A DNA stretch of 14,126 nt, from positions 1-14,126 of the forward strand of contig CAKUGW010000081.1 of NCBI GenBank assembly GCA_934654805.1, written 5' to 3'. Shown here in pieces: positions 6,545 through 14,126 of the stretch. The notes under the pieces were generated by a model, which did not search any database, was not told where the DNA came from, and saw only the letters and a program-made list of their open reading frames with translations. Position 1 is the stretch's first letter. Every line of letters begins with the position of its first letter. The translations under genes were made by a program, and so were the position numbers. The stretch comes from an uncultured Kiritimatiellota bacterium (GTDB lineage: Bacteria > Verrucomicrobiota > Kiritimatiellia > RFP12 > UBA1067).

Positions 6545-7516
6545 GTGGCGTCGACGCGATACGTGGGGCGGCTCGCGCCGAGTCCGACGGGCGCGCTGCA
6601 TCTCGGCAACGCGCGGACGTTCATGGTCGCGTGGCTGCGCGCGCGGTCGCAGGGGGGAAAGGTCGTCTTCCGCATGGAAGACCTCGACCATCCGAAGGAC
6701 AAGCCCGGCGCGGCGGCGCAGGCGGTCGAGGACCTGAAGTGGCTGGGCTTCGACTGGGACGAGGAACACGTGCAGTCCGCGCGCAAGCCCCTCTACCGCG
6801 CCGCGCTCGATTTCCTGCGCCGCCAGGCGCCGCCACTCGCCTATCCGTGCGTCTGCTCGCGCCGCGACGTCGAGGCCGCGCAGTCGGCGCCGCACGCCGG
6901 CGAGCAGCTGCACTATCCCGGAACGTGTCGCGGACGCTTCGCGACGTGGGCCGACGCCTGCGCCGTCAAGGCGGCTCCCTGCTGGCGCTTCCGCGTCCCC
7001 GACGGTACGGTCGTGCGGTTTGCCGATGCGTTTGCGGGGACGTATGAGCAAGACGTTTCGGCGACGCTCGGCGACTTCCCGCTTGCGCGAGACGAGGGCG
7101 GCGCGGGCTACACGCTCGCGTGCACGGTCGATGACCTCCTCATGGGCGTGACGGAAGTCGTGCGCGGCGACGACCTCCTGCCGGCGACGCCCGCGCAGAT
7201 CCTGTTGGCCCAGGCCCTCGTGCCGTGGGCTCGGTCAAGCCTTCCCGTTCCCCGTTCCACGTTCCATCTTCCCTCCTACCTCCACGTCCCGCTCGTCGTG
7301 GGGGCAGACGGCAGGCGGCTTGCGAAGCGGCATGGCGACACGCGCGTCGCGGCGTTTCGTGCGGCGGGGCGGCGTCCGGAGGATGTCCTGGGCTTCCTGG
7401 CCGCTTCGTGCGGCTGGGCGGCGCCGGGCGAGGCGGTCACGCTCAGGGACCTTTTGCCGCGCTTCACCCTGGACACGATCCCGCATGCGCCGCTGACCCT
7501 TGATTTGGCCATCTGA
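6545..7516 (+). CDS. gluQ: Glutamyl-Q tRNA(Asp) synthetase (GluQ-RS)
   Basis: Paralogue of glutamyl-tRNA synthetase that activates glutamate and attaches it to queuosine in the anticodon of tRNA(Asp). At 323 aa it contains only the catalytic domain and lacks the anticodon-binding half of true GluRS. The class-I signature APSPTGALHLGN is at 11-22. The zinc set diagnostic for GluQ-RS is present: C102, C104, Y124 and C128. The KMSKS-equivalent is degenerate, RRLAKRHG (257-264). GTG at 6545 is chosen because a strong GGAGG ends 4 nt before it and family homology begins at RYVGRLAPSPTG. It lies 10 nt after mlaD and is presumably co-transcribed. Residues about 228-245 look longer than usual for the family and are encoded partly by a pyrimidine repeat (see separate entry). 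Confidence 0.88.
   Translation: MASTRYVGRLAPSPTGALHLGNARTFMVAWLRARSQGGKVVFRMEDLDHPKDKPGAAAQAVEDLKWLGFDWDEEHVQSARKPLYRAALDFLRRQAPPLAYPCVCSRRDVEAAQSAPHAGEQLHYPGTCRGRFATWADACAVKAAPCWRFRVPDGTVVRFADAFAGTYEQDVSATLGDFPLARDEGGAGYTLACTVDDLLMGVTEVVRGDDLLPATPAQILLAQALVPWARSSLPVPRSTFHLPSYLHVPLVVGADGRRLAKRHGDTRVAAFRAAGRRPEDVLGFLAASCGWAAPGEAVTLRDLLPRFTLDTIPHAPLTLDLAI
7241..7283 (+). repeat. Pyrimidine-rich period-7 repeat inside gluQ
   Basis: Three consecutive 7-bp units, GTTCCCC, GTTCCAC, GTTCCAT (7247-7267), lie in a 43-bp stretch that is otherwise almost all C and T. It keeps the gluQ frame open and encodes part of the segment SLPVPRSTFHLPSY. Its strand-complement is purine-rich like the mlaF-mlaD spacer. 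It looks like an in-frame insertion or expansion within a conserved gene. Confidence 0.7.
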
Positions 7517-7528
7517 AAAAGGTATAAT
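7500..7528 (+). promoter_or_regulatory. Sigma-70-like promoter of nifJ
   Basis: TTGATT at 7500-7505 and TATAAT at 7523-7528 are separated by exactly 17 bp. The hexamers overlap the last codons of gluQ and its stop region. The predicted start is near 7535, giving a leader of about 45 nt. Unlike the other sites in this window it has no TG before the -10 but does have a good -35. Confidence 0.8.
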
Positions 7529-7579
7529 TCACCGATACATTTCAACCCATACTGCAACCACAAAAAAAGGAACTGGTAC

Positions 7580-11179
<3,600 letters not shown>

Positions 11180-11190
11180 GTTTCGCTCAA

Positions 11191-11221
11191 CCTCCACAGC
11201 CGCCGGTAGGCGCGATGGAGG
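11191..11221 (+). other. Hairpin between nifJ and its terminator
   Basis: CCTCCA (11191-11196) pairs with TGGAGG (11216-11221), and CGCC (11201-11204) pairs with GGCG (11209-11212) around loop GGTA. Together with the hairpin over the stop codon and the following terminator it makes three successive stem-loops in about 100 nt. Confidence 0.5.
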
Positions 11222-11235
11222 ATTGACCGTAAACG

Positions 11236-11268
11236 GGGCGCGGCACTTGTTGCCGCGCCCTCGTTTTT
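11236..11268 (+). terminator. Rho-independent terminator of nifJ
   Basis: A perfect 10-bp stem, GGGCGCGGCA and TGCCGCGCCC, has the loop CTTGT and is followed by TCG and TTTTT. It lies 57 nt downstream of the nifJ stop. The loop and T-run overlap the -35 and extended -10 of the next promoter. Confidence 0.9.
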
Positions 11269-11276
11269 GGTACAAT
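11247..11276 (+). promoter_or_regulatory. Promoter of the toxin-antitoxin operon, overlapping the nifJ terminator
   Basis: TACAAT at 11271-11276 is preceded by TG (TGGTACAAT, extended -10). A candidate -35, TTGTTG (11247-11252), sits 18 bp upstream in the terminator loop. The predicted start is near 11283, leaving a leader of about 24 nt before the antitoxin ATG. Confidence 0.6.
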
Positions 11277-11306
11277 GATGCTGACTAAGCGTCAAAGGAA
11301 AAGAAA

Positions 11307-11558
11307 ATGCCAGTACTTGAGAGAATTGTCCGCCCAAAGCGGAACCGCGTGTCGTTCGAGGTCCCGAAGGAGTACTCGCAATGCGTCTGTAAGGTAATAG
11401 TCTATACGGTCGAGGATGAGAAGAAGCCAAGGCATGACTTCTCAGACATCGTCGGGAAGTTGCGTTGGAAAGGTGACGCCGTAAAAGAGCAGAGGGCGTT
11501 GCGTGATGAATGGCAACGGATACCTTCTCGACACAAACGCAATCATCCGGTTCCTTAA
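11307..11558 (+). CDS. VapB-type antitoxin
   Basis: 83 aa, preceded by AAAGGAA 6 nt before the ATG. The N-terminal part (VSFEVPKEY) looks like a short DNA-binding/dimerisation beta region. The C-terminal block DFSDIVGKLRWKGDAVKEQRALRDEW (44-69) is the typical toxin-neutralising tail found in antitoxins paired with PIN-domain toxins. After DEW the frame continues 14 codons beyond the usual end of this motif, overlapping the toxin gene by 53 nt. It should bind and inhibit the PIN nuclease and repress its own promoter. The partner toxin is interrupted, so it may now be an orphan antitoxin. Base composition is lower in GC than the upstream genes. Confidence 0.72.
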   Translation: MPVLERIVRPKRNRVSFEVPKEYSQCVCKVIVYTVEDEKKPRHDFSDIVGKLRWKGDAVKEQRALRDEWQRIPSRHKRNHPVP

Positions 11559-11763
11559 GGGTAATGCGGAACTGGTCTCTCTTCTTGCTGACGCTGATTT
11601 CATAGCCACGTCGACAATTGTCGAGATGCAGTATTTCTCATTTCCGAGACTCGGGGAAGAAGATGTACAGCTTTATCAGGCATTCAGGTCTCGCATTCAT
11701 GTTTACGACGTGCCGTCCGACGACCTGATGTTCACGCAACTTGTCGGGTCTCAACGGGGTCTG
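11506..11763 (+). pseudogene. PIN-domain (VapC-type) toxin, 5' part, interrupted by a group II intron
   Basis: Begins YLLDTNAIIRFLKGN (residues 6-20), the classic N-terminus of a PIN-domain ribonuclease. D9 and N11 are the first active-site block and E40 (STIVEM) the second acidic residue. The reading frame stays PIN-like up to codon 86 (VYDVPSDDLMFTQLVGSQRGL) and then meets the intron boundary at 11764 exactly between codons. The stop at 11785-11787 is inside the intron. The third and fourth acidic residues and the C-terminal third of the roughly 130-aa fold are missing. They are not found in the 36 nt between the intron's 3' end and the next gene. GTG at 11503 is an alternative start; a GAGGG site (11492-11496) serves either. 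The gene is inactive unless the intron splices to a 3' exon elsewhere. Confidence 0.75.
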
Positions 11764-12170
11764 GTACGCCAAGACAAGCTTGGCTGAACTATCATGATGA
11801 AAGGAACATGAATCACAAACAAACCGAGATGTGATTAGGACGGAGACCGTGAGAGGGGCGACCCGAATGCGGGAGTCCTGCCGGACAAAGAGGTGAGTCG
11901 CAATGCAAATGAACCTTCTTCGTAAAGTCTCGTTACTTGAGTTCCGCGCGGCCAGCAGTTCAGACGCTGTGAAGCCGACGCCGAGCGCCCGAATCGGTTT
12001 TGGACGCGCGGGCGCGGCGGGGCATAGAAGGACGACGCGCCTTGAAAGTTCAGTCAGGAACTTGGGAGGCCTCGCAATAGCGAAAGCGAAGCGAGGAGTC
12101 GGATGAGGCCATAGTAGCGGGGAAGCGGGGCAATGCCCGTGGATGCGAAGGGCCTCTGCGTGTAAAAAGG

Positions 12171-12414
12171 GATGTTTCAAACGAGAGAGCGGAAACCAGA
12201 TTGATTGAGAAATCCTATACGGACGAGGAGATCGCGGCGATTGCGCAAAAGCACAAGATAGGCGTTTGACAAGGTGAACTGGTACGTGCGGAACCGCCTG
12301 TACCTTCACTTCAACAGGAAGAGCCAAAGGGGCTATGTTCTGAAATGTGCGCCGAACTTCTACTCGGAATTACAGGCAATGGGGCTACATAGGCTTCAAC
12401 GGAGGCGGAAGTGA
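12171..12414 (+). pseudogene. Remnant of the group II intron reverse transcriptase/maturase
   Basis: Two pieces of an intron-encoded protein survive in different frames. The first, around 12171-12269, reads DVSNERAETRLIEK then SYTDEEIAAIAQKHK before a TGA. It looks like the protein's N-terminal start joined directly to part of its maturase region. The second (12262-12414) reads AFDKVNWYVRNRL, then YLHFNRKSQRGY, and ends at a natural TGA after RLQRRRK. This matches the C-terminus of group II RT-maturases (V-N-Y-RRL, NRKSQR motifs). The whole polymerase core, including YADD, is gone, and a frameshift separates the pieces. No start codon is assigned. The intron cannot supply its own maturase. 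Confidence 0.75.
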
Positions 12415-12436
12415 CACGTCACGGGTCCCACACAGA

Positions 12437-12469
12437 GAGCCGTATGCGGGAAAACTACACGTACGGTTC
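12437..12469 (+). ncRNA. Group II intron domain V
   Basis: GAGCCGTAT at 12437-12445 pairs with GTACGGTTC at 12461-12469 in the near-universal domain V lower helix, with the catalytic AGC triad at 12438-12440 and the usual two-base bulge (AC, 12459-12460) on the 3' side. The tip, GCGG-GAAAA-CTAC, contains a C-A mismatch and a G-U pair by my folding, weaker than the usual GNRA-capped stem. Confidence 0.9.
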
Positions 12470-12516
12470 GATGAGGGGGCGGGCGTTCTCCACGGGGCGT
12501 CCCGCTCTACTCTACA

Positions 12517-12551
12517 CCCTCTAAAGCCCTTTAGGGACCCTCGGAGTCCCT
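12517..12551 (-). terminator. Hairpin region at the 3' end of the regulator gene
   Basis: AGGGAC (12533-12538) pairs with GTCCCT (12546-12551), and an adjacent CTAAAG/CTTTAG palindrome lies at 12521-12534. These stem-loops follow immediately on the regulator's stop codon (12551-12553 on the minus strand) and could act in transcription termination, but there is no T-run on either side. They also abut the intron's 3' end. Confidence 0.4.
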
Positions 12552-13735
12552 CAAGAGAGACTGTCGGGATTCTCTCGATACTCGCTCATTGAGATGCCAT
12601 GGGTTCGCTTGAAGAGCCGTTTGACATGGAACTCATCCGAAAATCCGCAAGAGGCGGTGATTTTCTTGATTGGCAGACTTGATGTCCTCAGCAGACGCCT
12701 CACCTTTTTCATCCTGCAGTCAAGGATCATCTTCGCGATTGTCGTGCCTTCGAGTTGCCGGCATCGGAGATCGGCCAGTCTTCGGGAGACACCGAGGTGT
12801 GCGATGACATCATCAACGGCAATGTCACGCGAGATATTCTTCTCAATAAAGGCGTGTGCCGCCTTTATCAAGTGCGTTGCCGGTAAAGTCGGAAGGTCTG
12901 ACGCGCGTTCGACGGTTTGGATCTTGCCGAGCCGGAAGGCCGATGTCTTTGCGCATGTCGGGTGTCGCATGAGCTTTTCGAGTTCGATGGCGGCTTTCTC
13001 CCCAAGTACCGTTCGGTCGATTGAAATGCTCGACAGCGGCGGCTCGGTCAACTCGCAGATCAGTTCGTCATTGTCAACGCCAATGACGGCAACCTGCCGA
13101 GGAATCGCTATTCCGAACTTAGCTGCCGCCTCCATGACCTGCATGGCGCGGCTGTCAAATGCGGCCATGACGGCCGCAGGCTTTGGAAGGCCTGTCAGCC
13201 ATTCCCCAAGCGCATTGATGTCCCCACTTGATCCAGCGGGTTGCTCCCCCTTGAAAACATAGGCCGTTTTACCATGTGCGGACACTTCGGCGCAGAAGGC
13301 GGATTCTCTCTCGTCTGACCAGTAGAAGTTCTGTCCGAACGGAACGAAGCCAAACGCGGCGTAGTTGCCTATCGTGAAAAAACGATTGGCGACATGCCGG
13401 CCAACGGCCTCCTCGTCAGCCTTCACGAACGCAATGTTTGCCGTTCGCGGATACATGTCTGGCTCCCTGCCGCCAATGACAACCAGAGGAATGGTGCTGC
13501 GCAAGAGCGCCTGAATGCCTCTCGGACTGCGCATTTCGTGGCAGATGATTCCGTCAATCCCATTGGAGCTGGCATTGTCCAAGGCCTCCGACACGGCTGT
13601 GTCAGTTGGCAGCAAGAGACGGATGTCCCAGTGATATCTTGCTCGGACGAGTTGCGAAATGCCGATGAGATACTCGCGGCCAGACGAGTTCGAGAGGCTC
13701 AAGATGAGCAGCGTGCGCCTTACTTTTCCATGCAT
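12551..13735 (-). CDS. XylR-like transcription regulator (LacI/periplasmic-binding-like sensor plus AraC-type DNA-binding domain)
   Basis: 394 aa, the length and architecture of E. coli XylR. Residues about 7-270 form a LacI-type ligand-binding fold, with DGIICHE (61-67), IPLVVIGGRE (82-91), and the conserved VIGVDNDELIC...PPLSSISID block (217-240). Residues about 288-389 are an AraC-type double helix-turn-helix, with VDDVIAHLGVSRR (307-319) and IKKITASCGFSDEFHVKRLFKRTHGIS (356-382). The ligand is likely a sugar, by family analogy. The start at 13735 is preferred over an in-frame ATG at 13747 because the latter overlaps the TATAAT of its own promoter. It is transcribed away from a plus-strand gene, with operator-like repeats in the shared region. 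Its composition is less GC-rich than the window's left part. Target genes probably include the divergent gene. Confidence 0.85.
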   Translation of the reverse strand: MHGKVRRTLLILSLSNSSGREYLIGISQLVRARYHWDIRLLLPTDTAVSEALDNASSNGIDGIICHEMRSPRGIQALLRSTIPLVVIGGREPDMYPRTANIAFVKADEEAVGRHVANRFFTIGNYAAFGFVPFGQNFYWSDERESAFCAEVSAHGKTAYVFKGEQPAGSSGDINALGEWLTGLPKPAAVMAAFDSRAMQVMEAAAKFGIAIPRQVAVIGVDNDELICELTEPPLSSISIDRTVLGEKAAIELEKLMRHPTCAKTSAFRLGKIQTVERASDLPTLPATHLIKAAHAFIEKNISRDIAVDDVIAHLGVSRRLADLRCRQLEGTTIAKMILDCRMKKVRRLLRTSSLPIKKITASCGFSDEFHVKRLFKRTHGISMSEYRENPDSLS

Positions 13736-13745
13736 AACGGCTTGC

Positions 13746-13754
13746 ATTATATCA
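13746..13754 (-). promoter_or_regulatory. Extended -10 promoter of the regulator
   Basis: Read on the minus strand this is TGATATAAT, a consensus -10 (complement of 13746-13751) with an upstream TG. No good -35 is visible. Ten bases separate it from the ATG at 13735, so the mRNA leader would be about 0-4 nt, a leaderless or nearly leaderless message. Confidence 0.65.
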
Positions 13755-13769
13755 AAATGAGCGTTCTGA

Positions 13770-13813
13770 ATGTTCTAAAATCGAACATGGAAGTGTTTCC
13801 AAATCGGACATGG
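13770..13813. promoter_or_regulatory. Operator-like direct repeats and palindrome between divergent promoters
   Basis: Two 13-bp direct repeats, AAATCGAACATGG (13778-13790) and AAATCGGACATGG (13801-13813), differ at one base and are 23 bp apart, about two helical turns. This is the arrangement used by AraC/XylR-type regulators. The second ends 6 bp before the -35 of the plus-strand promoter, an activator position. The first overlaps an inverted repeat ATGTTC-N7-GAACAT (13770-13788) lying upstream of the regulator's -10. Binding by the adjacent regulator is inferred. Confidence 0.6.
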
Positions 13814-13819
13814 CTATTT

Positions 13820-13849
13820 TTGACATTCGTGCTACGGATATGGTATTAT
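13820..13849 (+). promoter_or_regulatory. Divergent plus-strand promoter
   Basis: A consensus -35 TTGACA (13820-13825) and -10 TATTAT (13844-13849) are 18 bp apart, with TG just before the -10 (TGGTATTAT). The predicted start is near 13856, at the edge of a perfect palindrome. Confidence 0.75.
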
Positions 13850-13856
13850 CCACTTC

Positions 13857-13872
13857 GACAGGCAAGCCTGTC
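13857..13872. promoter_or_regulatory. Perfect 16-bp palindrome at the predicted transcription start
   Basis: GACAGGC-AA-GCCTGTC is perfectly symmetric except for the 2-bp centre and is flanked by direct repeats CACTTC (13851-13856 and 13872-13877, sharing the last base of the palindrome). At about +1 to +16 it is well placed for a repressor operator; a 5' leader hairpin is less likely with a 2-nt loop. Confidence 0.55.
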
Positions 13873-13923
13873 ACTTCAAACGGTAAATTCAGTGAACAAG
13901 ATAATTCCATGAGAGGTATTTCC

Positions 13924-14055
13924 ATGAGAGGAGGCATGCGGATCGACGACCGTGTTCTTTTGCAACTACGTCTCCGCTGGCAACGCCTGACGTCGCGACA
14001 GCTTCTGCCACACATTGGCTCCCGGTTGAATACGGGCCGGAGGAATGATGCCATG
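13924..14055 (+). CDS. Hypothetical protein, 5' exon, interrupted by a group II intron
   Basis: Forty-four codons begin at ATG 13924, with GAGAGG 7 nt upstream, and stay open to the intron boundary at 14056, which falls between codons. The peptide is basic and Leu/Arg-rich (VLLQLRLRWQRLTSRQLLPHIGSRL) and I do not recognise it. ATGs at 13909 and 13936 are in frame but have poorer ribosome sites. It lies downstream of the divergent promoter and operator sites, so it is probably the gene controlled by the XylR-like regulator. Without splicing the frame ends at 14091, within the intron. The coding assignment is tentative; no homology supports it. Confidence 0.4.
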
Positions 14056-14126
14056 GTGCGCCAAGCAAGCTTGGCTGAACTTGTAGAATGAAAGGAATCT
14101 ACTCAGTAAGGATAATGGCATACTGA
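14056..14126 (+). mobile_element. 5' end of a second group II intron (runs off the window)
   Basis: It starts with canonical GTGCG and continues CCAAGCAAGCTTGGCTGAAC, then ATGAAAGGAA. This matches the 5' end of the intron at 11764 with a one-base gap and a few substitutions over the first 45 nt, then diverges. It has the same orientation as the first copy. Unlike that copy, its first five bases fit the GUGYG consensus, so it may be the more intact member. Only 71 nt are visible. Confidence 0.78.

Larger units (their letters stand above)
11764..12515 (+). mobile_element. Group II intron with internally deleted reverse transcriptase
   Basis: The 5' end GTACGCCAAG resembles the group II GUGYG start. 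It matches a second copy at 14056 over about 45 nt, including AAGCTTGGCTGAAC and ATGAAAGGAA. Within about 12060-12160 is the AGTCGGATGA...CATAGTAGCG...GCAATGCCCGT...GCGAAGGG block typical of the region before the intron-encoded protein. Domain V is at 12437-12469. A GC-rich domain VI-like region follows and ends CTCTACTCTAC near 12515, a common intron 3' end. Total length of about 750 nt is far below the 2-3 kb of an intron with a full RT. The third base is A instead of G, and the domain V tip pairs poorly, which suggests decay. Candidate exon pairings are GAGACC (11843-11848) with GGTCTC (11747-11752) and CAGAC (11961-11965) with GTCTG (11759-11763); these are short and uncertain. The 3' boundary is approximate. 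Confidence 0.85.

Noticed and set aside
11903..12106. Short open frame MQMNLLRKVSLLEFR and following inside the intron
   Set aside because: It lies in the structured domain I-III part of the intron RNA and has no protein family features.
11307..12515. Retron or other RT-based defence system
   Set aside because: The RT pieces are only the ends of a group II maturase and sit inside a recognisable intron with domain V; no retron ncRNA or effector is seen.
12594..13262. Plus-strand open frame opposite the regulator
   Set aside because: It is antisense to a gene with clear LacI-like and AraC domains and shows no domain itself.
13810..13923. Upstream start (ATG 13810) for the divergent hypothetical gene
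   Set aside because: The ATG lies inside an operator-like repeat and upstream of the TTGACA promoter, so it would not be on the transcript.

Overview
The window looks like a chromosomal segment of a GC-rich, anaerobic, Gram-negative bacterium, most plausibly of the Verrucomicrobiota/Kiritimatiellae type. This is inferred from a complete Mla-type outer-membrane lipid transport operon, a large pyruvate:ferredoxin oxidoreductase, a secreted alpha-galactosidase-like enzyme, and a XylR-type regulator with a LacI-like sensor and an AraC-type DNA-binding end. No 16S sequence is present, so the lineage is not proven.

Layout. Positions 1-196 are the end of an rRNA operon: the 3' part of 5S rRNA, a tRNA-Pro(CGG) with encoded CCA, and an intrinsic terminator. 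Positions 289-3897 hold a two-gene unit, a secreted GH-D clan glycosidase overlapped by a GT-C/TPR membrane protein. Positions 3946-7516 hold mlaE-mlaF-mlaD followed by gluQ (tRNA-modifying GluQ-RS), with an unusual purine-only tract between mlaF and mlaD and a period-7 pyrimidine tract inside gluQ. Positions 7500-11268 are a single-gene unit, nifJ (pyruvate:ferredoxin oxidoreductase), with a good promoter and terminator.

From about 11270 the base composition falls visibly and the content becomes accessory. A VapBC-type toxin-antitoxin pair has its toxin cut at codon 86 by the 5' end of a group II intron (about 11764-12515). The intron has lost most of its reverse transcriptase but keeps 5' and domain V sequences. 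The missing 3' half of the toxin does not follow the intron. Instead there is a minus-strand XylR-like regulator with a divergent promoter region carrying operator-like direct repeats and palindromes. The divergent plus-strand gene is cut after 44 codons by the 5' end of a second intron of the same family, which runs off the window at 14126.

Promoters. Six promoter-like sites share a TATAAT-type -10, and five of them carry an upstream TG (extended -10, TGNTATAAT). Two genes (the glycosidase and the regulator) have their start codon only 7-10 nt after the -10, which predicts leaderless or nearly leaderless mRNAs.
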